The notes: a model not told the origin generated them from the letters alone. Shown: positions 34,611 through 46,642, numbered from the stretch's first letter. The stretch is 64,000 nucleotides of DNA from Hexactinellida sp. DTS-2022 (GCA_028753945.1 JAPNXP010000002.1:3658001-3722000); one strand, 5' to 3'. Program-made: numbers and translations.

Positions 34611-35419
34611 AGACCAGGGGCCTTATTCACTAAACTTCTTAACTTAAAATCTGCTTAACTTTAAGCAAATTCTTAGTTTTTGCTTAAAGTTAAGCAAAAA
34701 CTAAGTTTTTGATTAAGGTTCACAAAGTTAACCGTACACTGCCCAGCTGTTACACGTTGTAACAGTGCCATATTGGTGGATATAATCATCAAATTTGCAA
34801 AAAATCTCGGAATCAGAGATGGTTTTTCAATCTCTGTCGATTACAATTAAAAAAATTAAAAAATTCAATTTTTATGATTATGACGTATCATAGAAGTGAA
34901 TTCCGCCCCTTGCTTGCCTCCTTCTTTTCAAAATTGGAAATCAAAAATTTGACAGTGGAAGTTCAGTGCAGCTGATTGTTTGACTATATAATGGCTTGGA
35001 AACCATATTTCGTGATCAAATTGTAAAGTTGTGCAGCTTATAAGGCATTCATTTTAATTATTGCATTATCCATGGTTCGAATAAAACAGATTTGATGATT
35101 TTCTCAAATTGTTCTATCATGAGAACTATAATTCAGAATCTTTTAAATTTTTGTATATGAGAACTAATAATACGGTTGTATCTAATGATGTTCTATAGTG
35201 CATATATTTGTAAATTATTTCAGACAATATTTCGAATTTTATAGAAATGCTTTGTCATCACTTCATTTCAAACACCTTGACGATTTTTTTTTTAAAAGTT
35301 TTTGAATCTTAACATATTATTCTAGTTGTTTTGGTTGTCAAAGATACAGCCCCTGGGATGGATACCAACCAAACTGTAGGATTTTGAAAATTCCTCAAAA
35401 TCAGCTGAGCCGTCTACGG
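34611..35419. repeat. TTATTCACTAAAC element, left part
   Basis: Opens CAGGGGCCTTATTCACTAAA with nested GCTTAAAGTTAAGC words to 34,740, then AT-rich sequence. The last ~100 bp resemble 1380-1490. No TSD located; a PIF/Harbinger-like end is possible but unproven. Confidence 0.45.
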
Positions 35420-36293
35420 TTAAATATGGCCAGTTTCTATAGAACGTCTCTACAAAGTTAATCTGAACACTCCAATTTTTATATCAGCATGACTGGAAGC
35501 ACATAAAAAATCCTTGAAAAAATTTCTAGAAGATTCTGAAGTATATTCTTGGCAGGATAGATCAAAAAGTCGTAAATCCAATACCTGCAGGGCCAGCAGG
35601 GGGCAGAAAATGGACCATCAGCTATAAGTACTTCAAATTCAATCGTATTGCTTAGCAAATTTGGATTTAGACCCATTAGAATGACTCTAAACAGTTGAGA
35701 TACTAAAATTCATATTTCTGTAAATTTTAATCTCTTTGACCATATATGGTCATATGGATGCGCCACTTTTGATGACGGAGCAATTAATTATCTCACGAAT
35801 GAGAAGTCGTTGCGACTAGCTCTAATCATGTAACGATGTCAATTAATCAATACAAATTCACTGGGCAACAAATTGGGACTACATATCTTGTAGTTTCCAT
35901 TCTTTGATTCTGTTTACCATATATGGATGTGTCATGTGGCACAATTTGATTACGTAAGGTAAAATAAAATCTTCTTTATAGCTTAGTTCTAACTTCCGGA
36001 CACTAACAGCGTCAGATTTTAGACTGCTATACCAGGATTATGATTATATAACTAAGGTTTTTTGACCCGTTATGAATGATCGGTGCCACGTGGTTTAGTG
36101 TCCTTTTGTCCGAATTTCAGACAGATTTTGGGACGTTTTGTACTTTCCTGACAAGAATATACATTCGAATATTCTAAAAAAATTTGAAGACTTTTTATGT
36201 GCTTCCAGTCATGCTGATATAAAAATTGGAGTGTTCTGATTAACTTTGCAGAGACGTTCTATAGAAACTGGCCATAATTAACTTCCTGACTCC
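35420..36293. mobile_element. TTAA-flanked MITE, third copy, left end truncated
   Basis: The right end GGCCATAATTAACTTCCTGACTCC reaches TTAA at 36294-36297; the left begins inside the TIR at TTAAATATGGCCAG. The interior matches 14259 and 18339. Confidence 0.82.
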
Positions 36294-36298
36294 TTAAA

Positions 36299-36600
36299 CT
36301 TAAATCAGTACTTAAGCAACACTTAAGTTAGACTTAAGTTGGTATTCACTAAACAAAACTTAAGCAAATTCTAAGAATTTGCTTAAAGTTAAGCAAATTC
36401 TTAGTATTTGCTTAAAACTTAAGAAAATTCTTAGTTTTTGCCTAAACTTAAATCAGCACTTTAGCAACACTTAAGTCATACTTAAGTTGGTATTCACTTA
36501 ACAAAACTTAAGCAAAAAAGAAGAATTTGCTTAACTATAGTCAAATTCTTAGAATTTTCCAAAAAATTTCTTAACTCTGACTAAAACATGACTTAAAACT
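36299..36600 (+). repeat. TTAAG-rich tandem repeat, 148-bp period
   Basis: Two units begin CTTAAATCAG(T/C)AC (36,299 and 36,447) and contain many self-complementary CTTAAG/GCTTAA words, plus GGTATTCACT(A/T)AACAAAAC. Shares words with 34,613-34,740. Confidence 0.6.
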
Positions 36601-36729
36601 TAAGTCATACCGGATGTTGACTTAACTGTTATTTTATTTCAAACTTATCACTAACTTCAACTAACGAACATACACAATGTAAACACCGGATATATAAATA
36701 ACAATTTAACAATAATTACATAATTGCAT

Positions 36730-36920
36730 TCTTAAGGGGATAGTCACAATAAGAACTAGAGTTGTATTTTAAAGCAAGTTCCTGCAAAACAGATTCAATT
36801 TCTCGGAAGTCACTAATTGCAGCAATGGAAACGGATATACAGAGCTCTGTGGATAAAAATATCTACGTAGATTTGTACTTTGAAATCAAAGTTTGTAAAC
36901 TTTGATTTCAAAGTACAAAT
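36730..36920 (-). other. Short open segment and hairpin, unidentified
   Basis: A minus-strand stretch reads ISVSIAAISDFREIESVLQE and looks coding-like but is short. Just right of it, 36,862-36,929 carries an inverted repeat (TAGATTTGTACTTTGAAATC and its complement). No identification. Confidence 0.25.
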
Positions 36921-37451
36921 CTACGGAGATATTTTTTCAGCCAGTTTAGCGAGAACAAACGTTATGTTGCTCTCATTAAATACCTTTGGAGCTATAAAAC
37001 CGAGTTTAAATATATAATGTCGCTCCACTAAAACGTTCATAACTCTGGAAATAATAATCGTATAGATGAAAACACAAGTCCCATCGATTGAAAACATCCT
37101 TTCGCACACAGTGGGCATATTTAGGGATGTAAGTGGAAATATGAAAACCATGCTAGATAGACTTTAATGAAGTATTATTGACATATAGGTTATCGGTAGC
37201 TGCAAACTGAATGGCATATCAAAAATGATGTATGTATTCTCCTAAACGTAGTTCTAGACGATAAATGATAATTCAGTCAAAAATTAGAATTAAGGTTGGT
37301 TAACAAAATTATATTGTTCACCCATGGTTATTGATTATATCTCTTGGAAGTGGTTCAATTTTTTCAAAAAATCCTAATACATATGGTTTAAAGACATTAA
37401 GTGATCCACGTTGCGCCTTTTCGCGCATTTATAAACTATTTTATTTGAATA

Positions 37452-37727
37452 TTATATCACCTTGTAATTAGAGCCAGTTGGAGCAGTATTATTGACATCT
37501 GAGTAAATGTCAAAAAAGTATGTTTCCACTAATTTTCCGACAGTGCTGCTCCCTGCTGAACTTAAATTCATTAAATTGACATCGAATTGTTTGAAATTGG
37601 TCGGATCCCAATTGATCGTATTCCATAAAGTACTGGACTCGAAGCTTCTCTCGAAAATTTTTCGTTTTGAGAAATTCAAGAGCTTGTCTATTTTACATGA
37701 TGCAATATATTTAATGAAGTCGTACAC
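37452..37727 (-). other. 91-codon open frame of unknown origin in the second CACAGTG element
   Basis: The frame reads MYDFIKYIASCKIDKLLNFS ... SNYKVI, with a stop at 37452, and is cut upstream by the MITE at 37725. It has no match I recognise to RAG1, Transib or other transposase motifs, and the first codons come from the MITE end. It could be a captured host exon, internal TE coding or chance; a coding test is needed. Confidence 0.25.
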
Positions 37728-38288
37728 TAACCAGCCAAAAGTATTTGAACAATTGGAATTTTATTGCAGACACAATAGTCGTCTGGTAACTCATTAACGG
37801 CTGTTTAAACTACTCTGAAATGATTATAAATATCTTGCTATAGTTATAAATTACAAAATATTTTGAATTTACGTCATTATAGTCAATATCCATCAAGTGG
37901 CATAAGTGTATCTGCCACGTGCCACTTGTGGCACAAGTGGCAGAAATTGGAATGTGGCTGTATTTCAGTGGAAAATGAACATAATGATATAAAATTATGC
38001 ACCCAGAGTAATTCAACCATGTGGAATTCAAATCTGCAATCAGAACTTCTATATTTTCATTACATCTTGATGATCAGAAATTATATATTTAATTAGCTAA
38101 TTATATAGTTAATGAGTTTAACACCTCCATATAAATGTAAATTCAAAATATTTGCTATTTTATTATACTTTAAATATCGTATTATGTATATAGCAGTGTT
38201 GATGAATCCGTCAATGCTATTATGCTGCTAGAAGCTTGAATAAATTAATACAAATTATTGCTGTTCAAATACTTTTGGCCGGTCAGTG
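37725..38288. mobile_element. Tc1/mariner-like MITE (CAGCCAAAAGTATTTGAACA ends)
   Basis: CACTAACCAGCCAAAAGTAT left; the right end in reverse is CACTGACCGGCCAAAAGTAT. TA at 37723-37724 and 38289-38290. GGCCAAAAGTATTTG is characteristic of Tc1-type ends. Confidence 0.85.
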
Positions 38289-38909
38289 TATATCTATTTT
38301 GTAAAATAAAGTGTCTGTGCGCCTCTGTGCGCCTTTAAATGACAGTTCATTTTGAAGAGAAATATATAACCTGCGTCCTAAACTTTAAAAACAGCAGCCC
38401 ACGACGGCCCACTATTAATTCCATCACTTCGTAAGTATTTAACTTAACAAAAAATGGTTTTCCGATTCAATGAAGTTGATATAGCTGCAGGGCTAATATA
38501 ATATTTTTTGGGAAGGTTTCCAGTATCAGAATAAACTATTTAAAGGTTGGTTTGAAAATATTATATAAGCATTAGTCAATTTAACTATCCTCTTAGTCAT
38601 TTCTGATTTCTTTGAAATTCAATACTTATATAAACCACAGAAATGAAATTTTATTGTTCATTTTGACGTAAACATTAATCACCACAACAATCAATATAAT
38701 TGTTGGATAGGTATGTAAATATGCATTTCTATGTTATACTATATGCTGAATTCAATGGGTAATACCTAATCAACGATCTAAGGTGATACGATGATAGCCT
38801 ATTTCCACCTAAATGCCCACTGTGCCGCAGCGTCTGTAAAGATATTGTAAAAATTTTAACATTTCTAACTTTGGTCGATTCAAATGCGGCACCAGCGTTA
38901 ATGTCGATA

Positions 38910-39530
38910 TAGTAAGTACTTAGTGATTTCTTCCCTCAAATAGAGAGCTTATTATCTTTTGATTTCTTTTCACGCTACTGGAGAGACTAGCCGCTAACTT
39001 TCTGGAATGTTCTGGAATGTTGCATCCCTGTTTATAATTTAATTTCAATTAATGTTAGAGTATATGATATGTCATTTAGTTCCAGATTCACATACCTTGC
39101 TGTAACTTGCAAAGTATATAAGCTAGAGAATCAAACTTTGTCTTGATTAATAGCTAATACAAAATGGTATCTTGGGTAAATCTAACATGCCAAAGTACTG
39201 TTTTCATTTCCAGAGGAAACTTATCGTCAAGTTAAAACTATCGAATAGTATAAATGGATGTATAAACGTCCCTCCTACCATTTTCCATGTTGAGGAGCAA
39301 GGCCACATAGGGGCGATAACTTGAGGTGCAATGCGACCGCAAATGTCTAGTGTAGATTTGTGTGTCAATTGTATTGTTTGGAGGGAAATTTATTAATATA
39401 TTACAAAATATCATTGTTTTTTGAGTAGATAATCATTGGATGGCTATCTGTACTATGGTATGCAGCTGATAATGCGTGGTGGTGTCTTGTTTCCATAAAT
39501 ATTCCATCTGATTATTAATGATTTAAGGAA
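38910..39530. other. Gene-free stretch
   Basis: AT-rich. 39,040-39,200 shares GTCATTTAGTTCCA and ACCTTGCTGTAACTTG with 19,260-19,330, so part is a dispersed repeat. No gene. Confidence 0.4.
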
Positions 39531-39534
39531 ACTT

Positions 39535-40080
39535 AGGGTGAAAAATGTATTAGCGGTATGGGTGGTTTTAGCGCCATTGTAGATATTGAAATATAATTCT
39601 CCAATCTGCTCTGTAATTGCATAACTAAGCTGAAAATGTATACAGCATATCTTAGTCCAAGGTATTTTTCGAGTAGCATTAAATTCCTTAAGAAAGGCTT
39701 CCCATAGGGGTAATACTTTTTATTAGATTTCACTGAATTAAATCTAAAAAGTCTATTCGATATAGCTCCAAAGATTTGTATGATTAATCAGTACTATTAG
39801 CACTACAATTGCTAAGCACACCAGAGTCCAGACGCCTATCCCAAGTTTAACCAATTCTTAATGATGCTTCGGCTGAAAATTTGGGTGATTCAGTGTGAAA
39901 ATTGAAATGCGAATTTATACTTTGAAATGAAGCTAATATATCATAGAATTATGTGAGTATGTGAGATATTCTGCAAAGTCTTCAGAATGTCAATTTTGTG
40001 ACGTCATTATTGATGATTCACCATTTTTAATATCGCAATTTACATTCCTTGGTATTTATGTGATATATCGTGCACTTAAG
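39535..40080 (+). repeat. GTATTAGCGGTATGGGTGG repeat plus its ATGATGCTTC companion
   Basis: 39,535-39,860 matches 40,082-40,415. The following 39,865-40,075 matches 41,105-41,335 in reverse and, more weakly, 41,745-41,960 directly. Together they look like parts of one larger element, copies of which have been broken and inverted here. Confidence 0.6.
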
Positions 40081-41635
40081 GGTGCTTAGGGTGAAAAATG
40101 TATTAGCGGTATGGGTGGTTTTTGCGTCTTTGTAGATATTGAAGTGTAATTCTCCAATCTGCTCTGTAATTGCATAACTAAGCTTAAAATGTGTACAGCA
40201 TATCTAAGTCCAAACTATTTTTCGAGTAGCATTAAATTCTTTAGGAAATGCCTCCCCATAGGGGTAATACTGTTTTATTACATTTCATTGAATTAATTCT
40301 CGTAAAGTATATTCGATATAGCTCCAAAAATTTGTATGATTGATCAATACTATTAGCACTACATTTGCTTAGCTCACCAGACGCCTCTCCCAAGTTTAAC
40401 CAATCCTTAACCTACGAATCCTAAAATTCGTCAAAAAATAGGCCAGAAAGTGGTATTTTTGCTCCTTGCTTGGTCTCTACTCAGACACTAATCGTTAGTT
40501 TGCTTCAATGAGCTTGCAAAATGATCATTATACTATTAAGAACTATCTCTGAATTTTTGAAAGCAATCCCTCATGAACTTTATTAGATAAAATTCGGGAT
40601 ATGTTTAAAAAACCACAATTCATTAATTGAAGGCTGAAGTTTTTGATTGTGAAATGCATATGTCTATTAAATTTGTCCGTATTACAACAGGATTTAGTTT
40701 AAATATACTAGATAAGTTTGATACTATATACTAAATATGGATTGAAACATCATAGTAAACAAACTACTTGATAAATCGAATTCTATGCAAGTTTCTGTCA
40801 TATTAATGGAGTCCGCTTTCTTTTGGGACATCATAATCAGTGATTAAATCATGGCTTACGTAGTGATTAATGCTCCAATATGTATAATAAGTCTATACTA
40901 GTTGGGATATAGTATGAATAAACTAATATATATGACAATTGAGTTGAATAATATAATATAGTCAATTAATCTGTTGATGATGCATACAAAAATTAAAAAA
41001 ATATGCAGATCAGAATTTCTAGCCCATTATCAACTCGTTTTGGCAATATATGCTAATCACTGAGATATTTGTGCATATTAATGTTAGTTTATATACACAA
41101 AGTATATAAGTGCAAGATAAGGTACATATAAAACGAGGAATGCCAATTGAGATAATAAAAAAGCTACATCATCATCAATGACGTTCACAAATTGACATTT
41201 TGAAGACTTTTTAGAATATTTTTCAAAGAAATTCACTTCTCACATATTTTAATGATATATTAGCATCATTTCACAGAATAAACTCGAATTTCAATTTTGT
41301 CACTAAAAGACCAAAAATCTCACCAGAAGCATCCTTAAATACTTTATATAAATAAACTCACCTTAATAAGCACAAATATCTCAGTCAACAGATTAATTCG
41401 CTATATTATATAATTCAACTCAATTCTCATATATATTATTATATTAATACTAAATCCCAACTAGTTAGATACATTGTACAAATTCGAAAATTAATCACTA
41501 AGTCAGCCATGATTTATTCCCTGACAAAGACGTCCCAAAAGAAAGCGGACTCCGATAATATTGAAGGAACTTGCATGGAATTCGATTTAATCAAGTTATT
41601 TACTATGATGTTTCATTACATATTTAGCATATACA

Positions 41636-41717
41636 GTGGAACCCCGCGTATCGGGGCACCTCCGTCTAAGCGCTCAGCGCCCCGATACGAGGGAGTGCCC
41701 CGATACGCGGGGTTCTA
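41636..41717. mobile_element. Very short pogo-like MITE (CCCCGCGTATCGGGGC ends)
   Basis: CAGTGGAACCCCGCGTATCG left, CGATACGCGGGGTTCTA right. About 82 bp, almost all inverted repeat and GC-rich against an AT-rich background. Confidence 0.7.
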
Positions 41718-42007
41718 AGAAAACTCCAATAAGTTTGGTTCTAACAATTAAGGATGCTTGCCGCCAAATTTTGCGGTAAATACCTTAAAAAATTGAAGTG
41801 GTGATTATGGTGAAAAAACCTGCAAAAATAACCTAGAATTCTGTCGAAGTGCAAGTTTTACAAAATATACTGTTTAGGTCAAAAATGCATTATTAGTGAT
41901 GTCATTTTTGATGACATCGGTGATTATGTAATCATTCCTCACATTTATGTACCTTGATGGTTATTTATAGTGCATATTGATACTAGTATCAGATTATATA
42001 TTACTAA

Positions 42008-42092
42008 TATGTATCAACGGCACGGTGGAAAGCATATGGAGAATGTATGCTTGAGGTTATGGGTTCGAATTCCTGTAGTGACAATCTTTTTA
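42008..42092 (+). other. tRNA-like/SINE-head patch, weak
   Basis: An A-box-like GGCACGGTGGA and a B-box-like GGTTCGAATTCC lie about 45 bp apart around a 6-bp stem GCATAT/GTATGC with a 7-base loop holding AGA (would be a Ser anticodon). The acceptor stem and T stem do not pair and U33 is lacking, so at best this is a tRNA-derived remnant. Confidence 0.3.
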
Positions 42093-43272
42093 ATTATTTT
42101 GGATATAAAGCAAATTCAATTGAAAGATTCTAAACTTATACATTGTGCATGTACATAGTAGATGAAAACATTGCTATTATGAACTTTCTGCTGAATTTCT
42201 TTCAATTCTCAGGGACAATTTCATCAAAGTCCCTTTCCAGCGGGTGTCCTTAAAGATATCGGACTTGTATAAATGGACATAAATCTTTTATTAATAAATT
42301 AATTTGTTTTCTATATTGCTTTCAAAACATTTGTTGTATTTCGTATGAAAGTCAACTAGTATAATGATACTAAATCAGGGTGTAATACATACAAATTGGT
42401 TGCACATATGCATGTCAGAATCAGAAAACTTCAACCTTTATTTACTCAATTCATGTTTTTATGACCTATCCCAAATTAAATCTAATAAAGTTCATAAGGG
42501 ATTGCTTTCAAAATTTCAGATATATTTCATAATAGTGTAAGATCATTTTGCGACCTCATTGAAGTAAAGTAACAATTAGTGTGTGAGTGGAGCACAATCA
42601 AGGGCAAAAATATCACTTTTTGGCACTTTCCTTGACGAATTTTAGGATAGGGAAGTTAATCTTTGGTTAGACTTGGGTTTGGGATCTGAAGTGGTCAGCA
42701 AATGTAGTTATAATAGTACTGATTATTCACTGAAATTATTGGAGCTATGACGACTATACTTTATTTGATTTAATTTTGCGAAAACTCAAAAATCAGTATT
42801 ACACCTATAGGAAGCCTTATCCTAAAGAATTTAATTGTATTCCAAAAATAGAATGAACTTAGTTATGCTGCAAACATTTTAAGCTTAGTTATGCATTTAC
42901 AGAGGTGATTGGAGAATTTCACTTGAATAACTTCAAAGATTAACAAAACACCCATACCCCTAAACCAAGTTTGGCATGCAGTATCCTTAACTCTAGGTTT
43001 TGACTATATGTGTATGATTTGTTGTGTAGGTGCTAACTTAAATTAGGTAAATGTTGGAAAAGTGAAATTCGTTTTAGTGGAATAATGTGTCAAGCAGTAG
43101 TAAACCTTCTTGTCCAGATCTTTCTGCCACAACCTGTATTATTTTCTTCAACCCAGTTAATTAGTAAGTGGTTGCTGCTGTCACAAAATATTAGTTCAAT
43201 TGTCACAAGTTTTGGCCCTAAGCAACTAATCTCCCAAAGCCAAATTAGTGCGATAAGTATTATACATACATA

Positions 43273-43388
43273 CAGTATACTCCCGTTATAATCAAGTCGG
43301 ATATAACGAAGTACCTGCTTATAACAAACTCCGCTTATAACGAAATGAAACTACGGTACCGAGCATTCGTTATAACGGGAGTTGACTG
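43273..43388. mobile_element. Short pogo-like MITE (CTCCCGTTATAA family)
   Basis: CAGTATACTCCCGTTATAAT left; the right end in reverse is CAGTCAACTCCCGTTATAAC. TA at 43271-43272 and 43389-43390. Repeated CTTATAACxAA words inside. 116 bp. Confidence 0.92.
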
Positions 43389-43512
43389 TACTATATATTT
43401 TGCATTTAGTACAATGTGTCAAACGTGTTTTGTGGTGATACGCAGTGACCTGCAACATTAATATTCAGGAAGTATTTACAGTACCTAAAATTTGTTTGAA
43501 TATGCTATAATT

Positions 43513-43991
43513 CAGTGGTTCTCAACAGTGCTCGACAAAATAAAATTTTGATGGTGGTTAATTAAGCCACCACCTCACTTTTTCTGGTGGGTAAAGAATA
43601 AACAACGGCCGGTTTAGCAAACCACTGATGGCTTAACAAAGTTTTGATGCCGTAAAACAACACTATGTTAATAACAAATGATGCAACGAAACATATAATG
43701 TACATAAAGTCAATAATCCACAATAAATGGTAGTTTAGTTAAGCCACCAAAGGCTAAATTTGGTGGCTTAAATCAGATTTTTGGTGGCTAGCGCCACCAA
43801 ACCACCAGATTTGTCGAGCACTGGTTCTCAACCTGGCGACCGCAAGCCAAAGGGGTCAACGAATGATTTTAAGGGTTCCGCCGCGTAACCTATCACGATA
43901 ATAGTATCAAATAATTAGTCATGTTTTGGTTCGCAGAAGATTTTTTACTACTACCAGGGGTCGGTAATATTGAAAATGTTGAGAACCACCG
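43513..43991. mobile_element. hAT MITE (CAGTGGTTCTCAACC end), TSD CTATAATT/CTCTAATT
   Basis: CAGTGGTTCTCAA left and, reversed at the right, CGGTGGTTCTCAA; flanks match at 7 of 8. It is split within its own left TIR by the MITE at 43526-43823. The end sequence is the widespread Charlie-type hAT terminus. Confidence 0.87.
43526..43823. mobile_element. hAT MITE (CAGTGCTCGACAAA family), TSD GTTCTCAA
   Basis: Ends CAGTGCTCGACAAA and TTTGTCGAGCACTG; exact TSDs GTTCTCAA at 43518-43525 and 43824-43831. Sister copy of 9750-10052. Confidence 0.93.
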
Positions 43992-44377
43992 CTCTAATTG
44001 AAGAGTTTGAATAATAAATTTCCAAATTTTTGAAGCCGTTTTGGATTTACATTGAGTAAACGTCGCAGATTTGTTTGCTCCAACCTGCTAATCCGTAATG
44101 GCACCAATGGTATATTAATAGTTGCTACTAATTACAAATTAGAGTGAAACTTGTTCATAAAGTGCACCCAAGGTACTGAATAAAAATGATAATAACGACG
44201 GTTATGTATAGATTACCGCTATGTGCAAACGACCATTTTCCAAGATTCTAATATCCATAACACAATTCTTGTGTTTTTTATTATTTTGTATTTAAGGTCT
44301 TAAGACCTTAAGACTAACTTCCAATTTATAATATGAATATTGAGTGTTGCTGTTTACAGATATAGGTAAAGAAATTA

Positions 44378-45254
44378 AGGTTCAGGTATACTCTAGAGCA
44401 CTTCTACCAAAACTATTTACCCGAATTAATTAAATTTTTTACAGCGGATTTACTTCATCTTCTAACCGGCAAAAATGCAATAATATTCGATCTAGGTAAC
44501 TCAGTGAAAAATATTTTTTCTAGAAATTCGTATTTTGCGGAACGGATAGGTTTTTACCTGCTAATGATTAGGAGTAGATTGTTGCTGCATTGCATTAAGA
44601 AACTCCTAAACTATCATATGAGTGCAAGAATTCTTTTAATCACGTATGAGTCAAATTTTTCATCAATAAATGTGGACATCACTTTTTTCATCATCAATAA
44701 ATTAAATAAAAAGAAAAAGAGAAGTTACAAATGAAATCGCTGCACTCATATGATAGAACTAATTGAGAGCTGTCCAAAACCGTTGAGATTTTGTTTCTAG
44801 TTGGTATATGAGTCATAATATGACTTCCGCAATGGCAATAATTGTGTTTGGAGATAGCGAGGTTTGAAAAAAAGTGTCCCCTATGGCAGTGGCTTAGGTA
44901 GAGGACACTAAAAAGTCTGTATCATTGAGGGTTTTCAATATTATTCCATAATATTTGAAATTAAGATGCGATATATGCTGTTCTATCCAAATATAAGATA
45001 AAACCTATATGTGGCAATGTCCCGAAATTATCAAGTTTCCATGGTATACTGCAACCGGCAACCAAAACCAGAACCCAAATATTTCTTTCAAAACTCGAAG
45101 TGAGTCAAACTGGAGAAATAATTGGAATTTTTCTTTGAAATTTCGTCAAAGTCCACATGGGTATCCACACAATCCGAAAATGCAATAAAAACGATATTTA
45201 CCATAGTTTGGGGTTTATCGAAATTTTGGGATTTTGTAGAGTATACCTGAACCT
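44378..45254 (-). mobile_element. TA-flanked MITE, AGGTTCAGG family, long subfamily
   Basis: 877 bp, TA at 44376-44377 and 45255-45256; near-identical inverse of 33721-34594. The 44,504 plus-strand frame lies wholly in the repeat. Confidence 0.93.
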
Positions 45255-45538
45255 TAATGGATATCAAAATGGACCTAGAAACTTACTACAAGCTGTTAAC
45301 TCAAATGTGATATTATTGGTGACCCTTATGATATTGTTAATTCTAATACACTAAATTTATCTCGTGTGATCGCGTACACACTATAAACTTTAGTGTGTAC
45401 GCGTACACCCGTTAATTAATCCGTATGTACGCGAACATCGAAAATCTCTAACACACTGCAACAGATATACCCACCCAGGCTTGTGTTTAATAGTATAGAT
45501 ACACATATACACCCAGCCTTGTATTTTAATAGTATAGA

Positions 45539-46027
45539 TTGTACTTCGTTATTGTACTCAAATATCTCTGTATATTTGTTCGCACTTCCAAACGATTCAA
45601 ATGTGCCTTGCTTCAGAGAGCTTTGGAGCGTCTCACACAACACGGTTCCAACAAGGAAGAGATGAAACAGTACACATACTGCAAACACACTCTAAATATT
45701 ATAAAATGGGGGCATCTGTTCATACTAATAGCAGAGAGTTCAATGGATATTAAACAGATACTTATCAGTACACTACTTTCTGGTAACTGTTATTTTCCAT
45801 TTGATTCCTTCCCATCTCTTACACTTGTAATTGAGACTACAGATGCTGTTGAAAATTTTAGAAGTGATCGAATATGTAAATTGACAGGTGTTGCTACTTG
45901 CTTTTTAGGGCTTGTGGTGTTTTCAGTCCCAATGGTGTTTATCACAATGCTCATTTGGATAAAATATATCCGTAGGTATATCCATGGTGATGAAAGGATT
46001 AAGTATAGCACTTTTGATGCAAGCTAA
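45539..46027 (+). CDS. Hypothetical single-pass membrane protein tail, possible exon
   Basis: Frame of 162 codons from a non-ATG codon to TAA at 46025-46027. The convincing part is the C-terminal ~60 residues: TTDAVENFRSDRICKLTG, a hydrophobic segment VATCFLGLVVFSVPMVFITM, then WIKYIRRYIHG and a short charged tail, an outside-to-inside single-pass pattern. The pyrimidine-rich stretch CCTTCCCATCTCTTACACTTG just upstream (45,808-45,828) precedes AG sites near 45,834 and 45,841, suggesting a 3' exon starting there. The tail resembles that of 55,360-55,755 in spacing and sequence, which hints at paralogous terminal exons. A CD36/scavenger-receptor-like tail is possible but only a guess; there is no clear start and no upstream exon in view. 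Confidence 0.35.
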   Translation: MYFVIVLKYLCIFVRTSKRFKCALLQRALERLTQHGSNKEEMKQYTYCKHTLNIIKWGHLFILIAESSMDIKQILISTLLSGNCYFPFDSFPSLTLVIETTDAVENFRSDRICKLTGVATCFLGLVVFSVPMVFITMLIWIKYIRRYIHGDERIKYSTFDAS

Positions 46028-46334
46028 AACAATTGTACTACGTAATTAACTTGCCAAGTTGCTAATGATTGTATTTCTTCTCAATAATGTCTATCTTCAG
46101 TATTATTAGTTGTTGTGTAGTATTAAAGAGTTATTAGTTACAAATCATAACAGTAATATTTGATCAAAATTTCATTTGAGTTACTATCTGGGATTCTTTA
46201 CCTTCATGCAATCTACTATTATTATTTGCAACCTATATAACATATATACGCACGTTGGATTCATGTATTAGTAAGTCGCATTTTAGTCGAACCTATCATT
46301 AAGGGAACATAATTGACATAAAATGCTCCTATCA

Positions 46335-46540
46335 AAGAATTATCCAGGAGCGCGAGACGCTCCTTTTGGAATATGTTTTTAGGAAATTTTGAAGTTAAGA
46401 TCGCGAAAATTGGAATCCTTTCCTATACCATAACATTAATTTGTGATTCTGGCGTATGGAAATTGGATCAGACCAGGAATAGGAGCGTATTTACAAATGG
46501 CTGTATTATACACTGTTGCCTATTATAACAGTTGGAAGCT
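46335..46540 (+). repeat. Dispersed repeat of unknown class, second copy
   Basis: Matches 11,390-11,590 (ATTATCCAGGAGC, GACGCTCCTTTTGGA). The copy may continue to the CAGA microsatellite at 46,602. Confidence 0.6.
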
Positions 46541-46601
46541 TATACCTCAAAAATTTTCTATTCCCAATTAGGGTGATACAATCCGGGCCATTAGACAGAC
46601 A

Positions 46602-46602
46602 T

Positions 46603-46641
<39 letters not shown>

Positions 46642-46642
46642 G
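46602..46642 (+). repeat. (CAGA)n microsatellite
   Basis: About ten CAGA units follow CAATCCGGGCCATTAGACAG. Frames on either strand through it are repeat translation only. Confidence 0.9.

Larger units (their letters stand above)
37107..38824. mobile_element. Transib/RAG-like non-autonomous element, second copy
   Basis: CACAGTGGGCATATTTAGGG at the left; the right end in reverse is CACAGTGGGCATTTAGGTGG. Flanks TCGCA (37102-37106) and CCGCA (38825-38829) match at 4 of 5. Its first ~370 bp are the inverse of the last part of 21904-24596. It splits a dispersed repeat also found at 13,990. It carries a nested Tc1-like MITE and an unexplained 91-codon frame. Confidence 0.75.
40082..42995. repeat. 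Degenerate ~3-kb palindrome
   Basis: The left arm 40,082-41,010 (GTATTAGCGG repeat, then AATCCTAAAATTCGTCAA, then AAAGCGGACT-type words reversed) is mirrored by 41,365-41,640 and about 42,300-42,990. The centre is filled by an inverted 230-bp block at 41,105-41,335, and the right arm is split by later insertions (a pogo-like MITE at 41,636 and a tRNA-like patch at 41,990). No coding. Confidence 0.6.

Noticed and set aside
44504..44734. 76-codon Lys-rich plus-strand frame
   Set aside because: Entirely inside a MITE present in three near-identical copies; no domain.
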